A stretch of 64,000 nucleotides of DNA from an uncultured Acetobacteraceae bacterium (GTDB taxonomy: Bacteria; Pseudomonadota; Alphaproteobacteria; Acetobacterales; Acetobacteraceae), in assembly GCA_903924985.1 (NCBI GenBank), contig CAIYDT010000216.1, positions 1-64,000 of the forward strand, in the 5' to 3' direction. The stretch's first letter is position 1. Every line of letters begins with the position of its first letter. The position numbers were made by a program, and so were the translations under genes. This document shows, piece after piece, positions 19,738-28,653 of the stretch. Under the pieces are notes generated by a model that did not search any database, was not told where the DNA came from, and saw only the letters and a program-made list of their open reading frames with translations.

Positions 19738-21101
19738 GCCTGACAGCGGAACTTGGGGCGTTTCTGGCCGGCATCTCGTACGACGCGCTGCCGGGCGAGG
19801 CGCTGCCCATCGTGCGCATGGGATTCACCGATGCCATCGGGGTCATGCTGGTCGGCACCGCCGAACCGGTGGCCGCGATCGTCCGCCAGGCGCTGATGAC
19901 GCCGACAACCCAGCCGGAGGCGCGCGCCTGCCTGTCCCACCTGCGTGTCACGGCGGCGGACGCGGCGCTGTTGGGCGGCACCGCGGCGCACGCGATCGAC
20001 TATGACGACCAGTCGTTGACCGGCCATCCCAGCGCCGTGCTGGTGCCGGCGATCCTGGCGGAGGGCGAACGGCTGGATGCCGACGGGCATGCGCTGGTTA
20101 CCGCCTATGTCGCGGGCTACGAGGTGTGGGCCGAACTGGTGCGGCGCGACACGGGGTATCACCGCAAGGGGTGGCACCCCACCGCTGTATTCGGCACGAT
20201 CGGTGCCGCTGCCGCGTGTGCCGTGCTCAACCGGTTGTCGGCGGAACGTGCGTCCATGGCCCTCGGCATCGCGGCAAGCCACGCCGGCGGCATGGCAACC
20301 AGTTTCGGCAGCACGACGAAGCCGTATCACGCCGGGAAGGCCGCGCGGGACGGCGTGGTGGCCGTCCGCCTCGCCGCCGCCGGCATGACCGCCGGGCGGG
20401 AAGCGTTCGAGCACGCGCAGGGCTTCCTCACGGCCTTTTCGCCCGGCACGCCGGACCGGGAGTCGCCCGCTCGGGTGGGCAAAGACTGGTACATCCCGCG
20501 CCAGGGGCTGTGCATCAAGCTCTACCCCACCTGCTATTTCATGCACCGCTCGTTCGAGGCGGCGGTGAAGCTGCTGGCCGGGCGGGGCATCGGCCCAACC
20601 GACATTGCCGAGGTGCGCGTCACCATGGGCCGCGGTGAGGCCGACGTGCTGTTCAATCACCGCCCTGGCACCGCGGACGAGGCGCGGTTCAGCGAGGAAT
20701 TCGCCATGGCCACCGCCGTCATCCTCGGTCGCATGGGGGTGGCGGAACTGTCCAACGCGGTCGTACAACGCGCCGATTTCAAGGATTTCTACCCCAAGGT
20801 GCATATCGATACGATCGACGAGCGCGACCCGCGCGAGCCGGCGGTGGCGCCGTACGCGCAGGTGCGCATCCGGCTGGCGAATGGATCGATGCTCGACAGT
20901 GGGCAGGTGAGCGGCATCCACGGCCATCCCTCGGACCCGGTCACCGCGGCGGAGCAATGGACGAAGTTCCAGGAATGCACCGCGCGGACCCACACGCCGG
21001 CGGAGGCGCGGACACTGTTCGACATGTTGCAGCAGGTTGAGACGCTGGCATCGGCGCGGGCGCTCCCGACCGCCGCTTCGGTGTTCGCCGGCGCGGGCTG
21101 A
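19734..21101 (+). CDS. MmgE/PrpD family protein
   Basis: MGFTDAIGVMLVG, GGTAAHAIDYDDQSLTGHPSAVLVPAILAEGE, GKAARDGVVAVRLAAAGMTA; ATGA overlap with upstream CDS. Confidence 0.92.
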   Translation: MSLTAELGAFLAGISYDALPGEALPIVRMGFTDAIGVMLVGTAEPVAAIVRQALMTPTTQPEARACLSHLRVTAADAALLGGTAAHAIDYDDQSLTGHPSAVLVPAILAEGERLDADGHALVTAYVAGYEVWAELVRRDTGYHRKGWHPTAVFGTIGAAAACAVLNRLSAERASMALGIAASHAGGMATSFGSTTKPYHAGKAARDGVVAVRLAAAGMTAGREAFEHAQGFLTAFSPGTPDRESPARVGKDWYIPRQGLCIKLYPTCYFMHRSFEAAVKLLAGRGIGPTDIAEVRVTMGRGEADVLFNHRPGTADEARFSEEFAMATAVILGRMGVAELSNAVVQRADFKDFYPKVHIDTIDERDPREPAVAPYAQVRIRLANGSMLDSGQVSGIHGHPSDPVTAAEQWTKFQECTARTHTPAEARTLFDMLQQVETLASARALPTAASVFAGAG

Positions 21102-21106
21102 ACACG

Positions 21107-22804
21107 ATGACCGACCCGGTGACCTGCGATGTGCTGGTGATCGGGAGCGGCGCCGGCGGCTTGGCCGCCGCCGTCACGGCCGGCACGCTCGGGCTCGATG
21201 TGATCGTCGTGGAGAAGGACCCCTGGTTCGGGGGCACCACGGCGCTTTCCGGCGGTTGGCTCTGGATACCCTGCAATCCGCTGGCGGTGCGTGCTGGCGT
21301 TGTTGATTCGCTTGAGAGCGCGCGTTTGTACCTCAAGCACGAAACCGGCAATCGGTACGACGCGGAACGGGTGGAGGCGTTCCTGCGGAATGGACCGGCG
21401 ATGGTGGAATTTTTTGAGACCCGGACCGAACTCGCATTCCTGATCGACACCGCGTATCCCGATTACCATCCGGATGCGCCCGGAGGCTTGCCGGGCGGGC
21501 GGGCGATCTGCGCGGAACCCTATGACGGACTGCGGCTTGGCGACCGGCTGTCGCAGGTGCGCCCGCCGGTTCGCGAGCTGACGCTGTTCGGCCTCAAGGT
21601 CGGATCGGGTCCCGACTTCAAGCATTTCTTTAAGGCGCGGCGGTCGCTGAAATCGGCCTGGTACGTCGCCCGCCGCATCGCGTCCCACTTCCGGGAAGTC
21701 GCGATGCATGGCCGCGATGTCCAATTGATGAGCGGCAACGCCCTGATCGGCCGGTTGGCGGCGAGTGCGTTCAAGTTGAACATCCCGATCTGGGTGTCCT
21801 CGCCGGTCACTGGACTTGTGGTCGAGGACGGCAAGGTCACCGCCGCCACGGTGCGGAGGGCAACCGGGGACGCGACGATCGTCGCGCGGCGGGGCGTTGT
21901 GTTGGCCACGGGCGGATTTCCGCACGATCCTGTCCGGCGCGCCCGGTTGTATCCGCACGATGTGGCCTCGACGGGCCACGCGTCCCTCGCGGCGCCGGGA
22001 GACACCGGGGATGGATTGCGCATGGCGGAGGCCGTGGGTGCGGTGGTCGAGGACAATTGTTCGAGCCCGGCGCCCTGGATGCCGGTTTCGCGCGTGCCGC
22101 GCCCCGATGGGTCGGTGGCCATCTACCCGCACAGCTTCGATCGGGGAAAGCCCGGCTCCATCGCGGTGACGGCGGGCGGCGTGCGGTTTGTTAACGAAAG
22201 CAACTCCTACCACGACGTGGTCGTAGCGATGCTTGGCGTTCTGGGCAAGGATGTTGGCGCCCGGTTTTTTCTGGTGTGCGACAGTCGGTTCATCAAGCGT
22301 TATGGACTGGGAATGGCCAAGCCGTTTCCGTTTCTGCTGGGCCGGTACTTGCGCGCCGGCTACCTGCATCGCGGCGATACGATCGAGGCACTGGCCGTCA
22401 GCGCGGGCATCGACAGCGCGCGGTTGGCGGACACGATCGCCCGGTTCAACAGGCTCGCGCGGGACGGCGTGGACCCGGACTTCGGGAGCGGGGGCAACGC
22501 CTACAATGCGTATCAAGGGGACCGGGACCACCGGCCCAACCCCTGCGTCGCGCCGATCGAAACGCCACCGTTCTATTGCCTGAGGATCGTGCCCGGCGAC
22601 CTCGGCACCTTCGCGGGGCTGCGCACCAATGGCGATGCGCAAGTGCTGGACCGCGAGGGCGGCGTCATCCCAGGGCTTTATGCGGCCGGGACCGACATGA
22701 CGAGCATATTCGGGGGGAGCTACCCCGGCCCGGGTGCGAACCTTGGCCCGGCCATGACCTTTGGGTTCGTTTGTGCTCGGCACATGGCTGGTTTGGCTGG
22801 GTGA
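21107..22804 (+). CDS. FAD-dependent oxidoreductase (fumarate reductase/3-ketosteroid dehydrogenase flavoprotein family)
   Basis: VLVIGSGAGGLAAAVTAGTLGLDVIVVEKDPWFGGTTALSGGWLWIP; C-terminal GLYAAGTDMTSIFGGSYPGPGANLGPAMTFG. Confidence 0.93.
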   Translation: MTDPVTCDVLVIGSGAGGLAAAVTAGTLGLDVIVVEKDPWFGGTTALSGGWLWIPCNPLAVRAGVVDSLESARLYLKHETGNRYDAERVEAFLRNGPAMVEFFETRTELAFLIDTAYPDYHPDAPGGLPGGRAICAEPYDGLRLGDRLSQVRPPVRELTLFGLKVGSGPDFKHFFKARRSLKSAWYVARRIASHFREVAMHGRDVQLMSGNALIGRLAASAFKLNIPIWVSSPVTGLVVEDGKVTAATVRRATGDATIVARRGVVLATGGFPHDPVRRARLYPHDVASTGHASLAAPGDTGDGLRMAEAVGAVVEDNCSSPAPWMPVSRVPRPDGSVAIYPHSFDRGKPGSIAVTAGGVRFVNESNSYHDVVVAMLGVLGKDVGARFFLVCDSRFIKRYGLGMAKPFPFLLGRYLRAGYLHRGDTIEALAVSAGIDSARLADTIARFNRLARDGVDPDFGSGGNAYNAYQGDRDHRPNPCVAPIETPPFYCLRIVPGDLGTFAGLRTNGDAQVLDREGGVIPGLYAAGTDMTSIFGGSYPGPGANLGPAMTFGFVCARHMAGLAG

Positions 22805-22829
22805 GGGCCACCGAGCGTGCGATGCGATC

Positions 22830-22961
22830 TCAGGTTGGGGCGATCAACTGTCGTCCCGGAAAGTAGGTGCGGTAACGCGCCGCATCGCGTGTCAAGAGCC
22901 AATACCCAGCGATCGCGGCATGGACGCCGATCAGAAAATCCGGGAGATCCAAATCTCTTGA
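22830..22961 (-). pseudogene. C-terminal remnant of a VapC-type PIN-domain toxin
   Basis: Minus-strand translation (S)RDLDLPDFLIGVHAAIAGYWLLTRDAARYRTYFPGRQLIAPT*; in-frame stop immediately upstream. Confidence 0.65.
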
Positions 22962-23024
22962 TTAGCGGAACGAGGAACGGACACAAGGCAAGCCACACCA
23001 ACGTGGTCGGGCCCGATCGCTCCC

Positions 23025-24614
23025 CTACGGGTCGATCAATACCCCCGGGTTCAATACCCCCCGCGGATCGAGCGCCTGCTTCGCCGCCGTCAACGCCGCC
23101 GCGAACAAATCCGGCCGCTGCCGGTCGTACCAAGGCCGGTGCTCGCGACCCACCGCGTGGTGATGCGTGATCGTGCCGCCGCCGTCGATCACCGCGTCCG
23201 AGGCCGCGGTCTTGATCGCCTGCCATTGCTCCATCAGGGCCCCATGTCGCCCCAGTGCGTGGAAGCTGAAATAGGGCGCAGGGCCGTCCGGATAGACATG
23301 GGTGAAGCGGCACGTCACCTGCCCCGGCCGCCCGGTCGCGTCGCGGATCGCCCGTTCGGTTGCGGCTTTCACGTTGTCGTGGAAGGCCTCGAATCGCTCC
23401 CATGTGATCGCCGTCTCAAACGTGTCGGACACGATGCCGCGCGGGGTCATCTTCTCCCGCCCGTAGGGCATGCGGATGAAGGCGTTGCGCCATTGGCCCG
23501 CCGCGCCCTCCCGATGCGCGTCGGGACGGCCCGCCGTCTCCGGCTCACCGCCGAAATCGCGGACAACCTCCAACGCCCGAGCCTGCCAGGCGTCCAGGGG
23601 GTGGTCGGCGGATTCGAACGCCAGCACCATGATCGCGACCGATCCATCTGCGGCGCCGGTGTTGAACGCCTCCTCGGCGTCGAGGATGCGGCAGTTCGAC
23701 GGATACAGCCCGGTCTGGCTCAGCACCCGCAGCGCGCGGGCGGCGGTGAAGAAGTCCTTGAACCGCACCGCCCCGCCGGCTCGGAATTTCGGCCGGTTCT
23801 GCAGGCGCATCCAGGCCTCGGTGATCACGCCGAGAATGCCTTCGGAGCCGATGAACATCCGATCCGGACTCGGCCCGGCACCGGAGCCCGGCAGGCGGCG
23901 GCTTTCCAGCGTGCCGGCCGGCGTCACCACCCGCAGGCTTTCCACGAAATCGTCGATGTGCGTGTACAGCGTGGCGTAATGCCCCCCCGAACGGGTGGCG
24001 ATCCAGCCGCCCAGGGTGGAGAATTCGAAGCTTTGCGGGAAATGCCGCAGCGTCAGGCCGTGCGGCCGCAACTGGTTCTCCAGATCCGGGCCGAAGATGC
24101 CGGCCTGGATGCGCGCGGCGCGGGAGGTGCGGTCGATCTCCAGGACCTTATTCAGCCGGTCGAGATCGAGGGTTATCGTCGCCTTCGCGTTAGCGGGTGG
24201 CGTGACGCCACCCACCACACTCGATCCGCCGCCGAACGGGATCAGCGCTGCCCCGGCGCCACCGGCCCAGTCCATCACCGCCGCGATGTCCTGTTCGTTC
24301 TGGGGATAGGCCACCACGTCGGGGGCGGAGGCGAAGTCGTTCGACAGGGCCCGAATTGCATCGGTGAAGCCCTTGCCGTGCGCGTGCGCGGCGCGATCGT
24401 GGGTATCGATGGAGCAGATCCCCGCCAGCGCGGCCGGCGGGGCGATGCGCGGGGCGCGCAGGCGGATGTCGGCGAGTGTCGGTGTGGGAATGCTGGGAAA
24501 ATCGGCGACCCCGAAACGGCGGCGGTGGATGCCAAGCGAGAAGGATTCTTCCTCCGCCGTCATGCCCTCGCCTTCTCGTCCCCAGCCGAAAATCTTCAGG
24601 CGTGCTTGTGCCAT
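23025..24614 (-). CDS. FAD-binding oxidase (FAD_binding_4; alkyldihydroxyacetonephosphate synthase/glycolate oxidase GlcD-like)
   Basis: VVAYPQNEQDIAAVMDWA, ALIPFGGGSSVVGGV, GGWIATRSGGHYATLYTHIDDFVESLRVVTPAG, SEGILGVITEAW. Confidence 0.92.
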   Translation of the reverse strand: MAQARLKIFGWGREGEGMTAEEESFSLGIHRRRFGVADFPSIPTPTLADIRLRAPRIAPPAALAGICSIDTHDRAAHAHGKGFTDAIRALSNDFASAPDVVAYPQNEQDIAAVMDWAGGAGAALIPFGGGSSVVGGVTPPANAKATITLDLDRLNKVLEIDRTSRAARIQAGIFGPDLENQLRPHGLTLRHFPQSFEFSTLGGWIATRSGGHYATLYTHIDDFVESLRVVTPAGTLESRRLPGSGAGPSPDRMFIGSEGILGVITEAWMRLQNRPKFRAGGAVRFKDFFTAARALRVLSQTGLYPSNCRILDAEEAFNTGAADGSVAIMVLAFESADHPLDAWQARALEVVRDFGGEPETAGRPDAHREGAAGQWRNAFIRMPYGREKMTPRGIVSDTFETAITWERFEAFHDNVKAATERAIRDATGRPGQVTCRFTHVYPDGPAPYFSFHALGRHGALMEQWQAIKTAASDAVIDGGGTITHHHAVGREHRPWYDRQRPDLFAAALTAAKQALDPRGVLNPGVLIDP

Positions 24615-24708
24615 TTGCGTTTTCTCCCATTTGTCGTCCCGGACGCGGCGGCGGTCGACGCTATCCCGTTATAAGTTTGCACGTTACCGCGCCGGGCGTT
24701 CGGATCGT

Positions 24709-24722
24709 TTGACCTGTATCAA
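24709..24722. promoter_or_regulatory. FNR/FixK-type box, one mismatch: TTGAC-CTGT-ATCAA
   Basis: Divergent gap between 24614(-) and 24852(+). Confidence 0.45.
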
Positions 24723-24851
24723 TGCGAAAGGCCCCTGGGGCCGGAGTCTACGCTGGACTTGTCGGAATACGGGTCAAGGGTTTACGCTTCGTCGACTGCC
24801 ACGCGCTGCATCGGCCACGGCCGATCGGATGCTTGAACAAGGAGGGAACAC

Positions 24852-26057
24852 ATGGCCGGACGATATCCGAAGATCGTGTACACCGAAGAAGGCATGCGCG
24901 AGGGCATGCAGATCGAGGATGCGAACATCCCGGTCAGTTCCAAGGTCGAATTGCTGGATGCGCTGTCCGAGACCGGTCTGACGCAGATCGTGATCGGCTC
25001 GTTCGTCAGCCCGAAATACACCCCGCAGATGGCGCGCATCGATGAGATCGTGACCAAATTCACCCCCAAACCGGGGGTGAACTACTACGCGCTGGCGCTG
25101 AACGAAAAGGGCGTGGAGCGGGCCAAGCAGTACGCTCCGCCGCTGACCATCGTGCGCAGCAGCCGGCCTCAGCTGCGGGTGCACCAGTGCGACGTGTTCG
25201 CCCGGCGCAACACCAACCGCTCCCAGATGCAGGAAATGGCGGCCTGGGCGAAGGTGATCGACACCGCGGTCAAGAACGGCACCAAGGAAGCGGGTATCGG
25301 CACCAATGCCACTTTCGGCTCGAATTTCGTGGGCGACTTCAGCGTCGATATGACCATGAAGTTCCTCGAAAAGCAGCACGAGTTGTGGGATGCCGTGGGC
25401 ATCAAGGTGACCTCGGTCAGCATCGGCGATCCGATGGGCTGGTGCCATCCGATAAAGGTCGAGGAGATTTTCGGCCGCGTGAAGCGCAAATGGCCGGAGA
25501 TCAACACCTTCAGCGCGCATCTGCACAACAGCCGTGGCATGGCGATCACCTCGGCTTACTCGGCCATCAAGGCGCTGGACGGCGACGACACGCTGCATTT
25601 GCAGGGCACCATCGGCGGCATCGGCGGCTGCCCCTATTGCGGCAACGGGCGTGCGACCAGCATGGCGCCGACCGAGGATTTCATGCACATGCTGGAAGGC
25701 ATGGGCATCGAAACCGGCGTCAACCTCGACAAGCTGATCGACTGCGTGTGGATGCTGGAAAAGATGATCGGCCGCTACGCGTGGGGCCACGTGTCCCGCG
25801 CCGGCCCGCGTCCGATGACGCCGGACAAATTCTACGACATCAACGCGCCGTTCGTGGAGACGGTCGAGCAGGCCAAGCACTTCAAGCTGGGCAAGCACGC
25901 CTACGACGGCTGCATCTATCCGTGGGACAAGCCGATCGCCAGCCCGTATCACGACCGGGCGATGAAGGGTCAGCCGACCTACGAGGTGGTTGGCGATTGG
26001 CCGTGGGCGGAGGACTTCTTCCCCAAGCCGCAGAAGTTCTCAGCAGCCGCGGAATAG
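24852..26057 (+). CDS. HMG-CoA lyase-like / pyruvate carboxyltransferase-family aldolase
   Basis: YTEEGMREGMQIEDANIPVSSKVELLDALSETGLTQIVIGSFVSPKYTPQM; GVRSD-like HLHNSRGMAITSAYSAIKAL, GTIGGIGGCPYCGNGR. Confidence 0.88.
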   Translation: MAGRYPKIVYTEEGMREGMQIEDANIPVSSKVELLDALSETGLTQIVIGSFVSPKYTPQMARIDEIVTKFTPKPGVNYYALALNEKGVERAKQYAPPLTIVRSSRPQLRVHQCDVFARRNTNRSQMQEMAAWAKVIDTAVKNGTKEAGIGTNATFGSNFVGDFSVDMTMKFLEKQHELWDAVGIKVTSVSIGDPMGWCHPIKVEEIFGRVKRKWPEINTFSAHLHNSRGMAITSAYSAIKALDGDDTLHLQGTIGGIGGCPYCGNGRATSMAPTEDFMHMLEGMGIETGVNLDKLIDCVWMLEKMIGRYAWGHVSRAGPRPMTPDKFYDINAPFVETVEQAKHFKLGKHAYDGCIYPWDKPIASPYHDRAMKGQPTYEVVGDWPWAEDFFPKPQKFSAAAE

Positions 26058-26137
26058 GAACAGACACGTTGCCATGACGGCCGTGGGCGCCAGCGCGCCT
26101 CGGCTCGTCACGGCCGCGCACCGGCATGGAGCTGTGC

Positions 26138-26704
26138 ATGAGCGAGACGATGAATCCGTTGACCGATCAGATCAAGGCGCTGATCGGCACGTCCGCGGAG
26201 CGGATCGAAGCGAGTCCGCCCTGGGGAATCGAGCGGGAGGGGCTGCGCATTTTCACCAATGCGATCATGGACCCGGACCCGCGCTACTGGGACGACGAGT
26301 TCGCCAAGGGAACCAAGTTCGGCGGCATCGTCACGCCGCCGATCTATTGCTCCTACATCGGGCGCAAGACCCTGGCCGGCACCGACGACCCGATCACCCG
26401 GGCGTTCACCGAGAACCCGCACTCCGACGGTATCGGCGGCGTACGCGACGGTCTGGACCGCAAGGGCGCGCTGCCGAAGCTGCCGACGCCGCTGGTGCGC
26501 ATCCTGAACGCCGGCAACGAGATCGAGTTGATCCAGTATCCCAAGCTGGGCGACCACATCTACAGCCAGGCGCAATACTCCGACATCAAGGGGCGCGTCA
26601 CCAAGGACGGCACGGCGATGCTGATCGTCACCACCCAGACGACCTACACCAACCAAAATGGCGACGTGCTGTGCATCCTGCGCGCGTCGACCATCCGCCG
26701 TTAG
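26138..26704 (+). CDS. MaoC-like dehydratase (N-terminal-type hot-dog domain)
   Basis: IKALIGTSAERIEASPPWGIEREGLRIFTNAIMDPDPRYWDDEFAKGTKFGGIVTPPIY. Confidence 0.85.
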   Translation: MSETMNPLTDQIKALIGTSAERIEASPPWGIEREGLRIFTNAIMDPDPRYWDDEFAKGTKFGGIVTPPIYCSYIGRKTLAGTDDPITRAFTENPHSDGIGGVRDGLDRKGALPKLPTPLVRILNAGNEIELIQYPKLGDHIYSQAQYSDIKGRVTKDGTAMLIVTTQTTYTNQNGDVLCILRASTIRR

Positions 26705-26731
26705 GCCGGGTCACACAAGGAGACGCCCATC

Positions 26732-27235
26732 ATGGTGACCGCAGACGACCTTCGTAACAAACAACAGACCTGGTACGATGACATCGAGGTGGGGCAGGAG
26801 ATGCCGCCTCTGGTCATCGGGCCGATGACGCCGACGCACCTGTTCCGCTGGAGCGCGGCGATCGAGAACTGGCACCGCATCCACTACGACCAGAACTTCG
26901 CCGTCTACCACGACGGCCTGCCCAGCATCCTGGGGCAGGGCTCGTGGAAGCAGAGCATCCTGCCGCGCTATCTGAAGGACCTCTGCCTGCCCGACGGCTG
27001 GATGTGGAAAGTACAGTTCCAGCACCGGGCAATGATCGTGCCAGGGGATACCATTACCGTCTGGGCCACGGTCACCGGCAAGAGCGTGCGCGACGGGCTT
27101 GGCTGCGTGGAGATGGATGTCGGCATGCGGCTGCATTACGGCGCCGAATCCTGCCCGGGCACGGCGACCATCGTGCTGCCGATTCGTGGCGGCCGGCCGG
27201 TCCCCTACCCATTCGTGCCCCCCAAAGCGGCATAA
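26732..27235 (+). CDS. MaoC-like dehydratase (partner of 26138..26704)
   Basis: YDDIEVGQEMPPLVIGPMTPTHLFRWSAAIENWHRIHYDQNFA. Confidence 0.85.
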   Translation: MVTADDLRNKQQTWYDDIEVGQEMPPLVIGPMTPTHLFRWSAAIENWHRIHYDQNFAVYHDGLPSILGQGSWKQSILPRYLKDLCLPDGWMWKVQFQHRAMIVPGDTITVWATVTGKSVRDGLGCVEMDVGMRLHYGAESCPGTATIVLPIRGGRPVPYPFVPPKAA

Positions 27236-27266
27236 ACCATTAACGCCGGCTGGCGAAGGAGAGACC

Positions 27267-27539
27267 ATGGGACGCTGGATCGTAGTCGGGAAGGCCCCGG
27301 GATGGGACAACCTCGAGACATTCACCGCGGAGATGAAATCGACGGAGCAGTGGCGGCTGGACCCGCGAACGACCGTCACCAGCGTGACCGCCCTGGCGGA
27401 CGGGCGCCTGCTGGCGGAATGCCACGCCGGGAGCACGGCGGATTTCGAGCCCTGGCTGGCGAAGAAGGGCTGGCAGGTCGAAAGCATCACACCGATCAAG
27501 CATATCGCCAGGACTGGGGAGATTTGGAAGATCGGCTGA
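27267..27539 (+). CDS. small protein of unknown function (90 aa)
   Basis: MGRWIVVGKAPGWDNLETFTAEMKSTEQWRLD...; well-placed GGAG-like RBS, same strand as the MaoC pair. Confidence 0.65.
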   Translation: MGRWIVVGKAPGWDNLETFTAEMKSTEQWRLDPRTTVTSVTALADGRLLAECHAGSTADFEPWLAKKGWQVESITPIKHIARTGEIWKIG

Positions 27540-27543
27540 TGGG

Positions 27544-28320
27544 TTACGCCGCGACCGACTGAACCATCCAGCCATCGCTGGTGCGCGGCAAGGGGCGCTG
27601 GCGCTTGGCGCCGCGCCACACCACCGAACCGTCCAGGCCGACAGCCCAGGCGTCGCCAACACCCAGCACGCGCAACCCATCGTTCGCCACCGCCACCGAG
27701 GTGACGTGGTGATGGCCGTGAACGATCGTCCGCGCGCCCATCGCTCGGGCGAGCCGATCCAGAATGAGACTACCCTCCGGATGGCTGGACGGGGCGTCGT
27801 GCGTCACCAGGACGTCGGCCTGTCGCGTCGCGAGCGCGTCAACGTCCTCCGGCCAAATCGCCGTGGTGGCCAGGAAGTGCATCATCCCGGCCGCGCGGTC
27901 CGGACTCAGATCCGGGCGGTTGGCCGCGAAATCGGCCACCAGTTGCTCCCGGCGGTGCAGCCGTGGCGGCCGGTCTCCGGCCCAGACCAGCGGCAGAAAG
28001 GTGCCGCCGAGGCCCGCCACGCGGACGCCGCCGATCTCCGCCACGCGGGTATGCAATGCCCCCGCCGCGGTCAGCGGATTGCGTTCGGGTGCCGCGAGGT
28101 TGGCCCACATCTCCGGGCCGGAGTCATGCTCGTGGTTGCCGTGGATCCAATAGATCGCGACGCCGCGATCCAGCAGCGGCGCGGCCAGATGGTCCAGCGG
28201 CGCCGTGCACTCGATGTCGCCCAGCAGCACCGCGGCGCGCGGTGGCGCCGACAGAGCCGCCAGTCCGGCCTCAATGTGATGCCAGTTCTGGTGGATATCG
28301 CCGATGAAAATAAGACTCAT
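27544..28320 (-). CDS. metallophosphoesterase
   Basis: LIFIGDIHQNWHHIEAGL, LLGDIECTAPLD, WIHGNHEHD, LVTHDAPSSHPEG, VHGHHH. Confidence 0.9.
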   Translation of the reverse strand: MSLIFIGDIHQNWHHIEAGLAALSAPPRAAVLLGDIECTAPLDHLAAPLLDRGVAIYWIHGNHEHDSGPEMWANLAAPERNPLTAAGALHTRVAEIGGVRVAGLGGTFLPLVWAGDRPPRLHRREQLVADFAANRPDLSPDRAAGMMHFLATTAIWPEDVDALATRQADVLVTHDAPSSHPEGSLILDRLARAMGARTIVHGHHHVTSVAVANDGLRVLGVGDAWAVGLDGSVVWRGAKRQRPLPRTSDGWMVQSVAA

Positions 28321-28343
28321 GCGGGGCCGACAGGACTCCTCGA

Positions 28344-28388
28344 GGGCGCCGTTAGATGGCGCCCAACAATAACTGCTCCATGTTGGGC
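28344..28388 (-). promoter_or_regulatory. two overlapping, mutually exclusive hairpins in the metallophosphoesterase leader
   Basis: GGGCGCC-N7-GGCGCCC (28344..28364) overlaps GCCCAAC-N14-GTTGGGC (28361..28388). Confidence 0.45.
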
Positions 28389-28413
28389 ACGGGCGCCGCC
28401 TTAGCCCGCCGAA

Positions 28414-28617
28414 CTACGATGCTTTGGTGTAGGTATCCGGACTGACCAGGAACTTGCTGCGGCATTCCAGGCTATCGAAATACACCCATTTGCCGTCGTG
28501 AAACTGCCGCGTCCCCTTCGTCGGATCCTGCTCCGACGCACCATGGGCGGTGAAGCCTGACGTCGCCTTCGCCGCCGCTTCATCCACCGTGCTGCCACAT
28601 ACCGGACAGGTCGCCAT
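28414..28617 (-). CDS. small YHS-like/zinc-ribbon protein
   Basis: MATCPVCGSTVDEAAAKATSGFTAHG...RQFHDGKWVYFDSLECRSKFLVSPDTY. Confidence 0.7.
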   Translation of the reverse strand: MATCPVCGSTVDEAAAKATSGFTAHGASEQDPTKGTRQFHDGKWVYFDSLECRSKFLVSPDTYTKAS

Positions 28618-28653
28618 CCCCACTTCTCCTTCTGTCAATTACGTCCGATCGCC

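Noticed and set aside
20789-22783. 664-aa minus-strand ORF opposite MmgE/FAD oxidoreductase
   Set aside because: Antisense shadow with Arg/His/Pro-rich composition.
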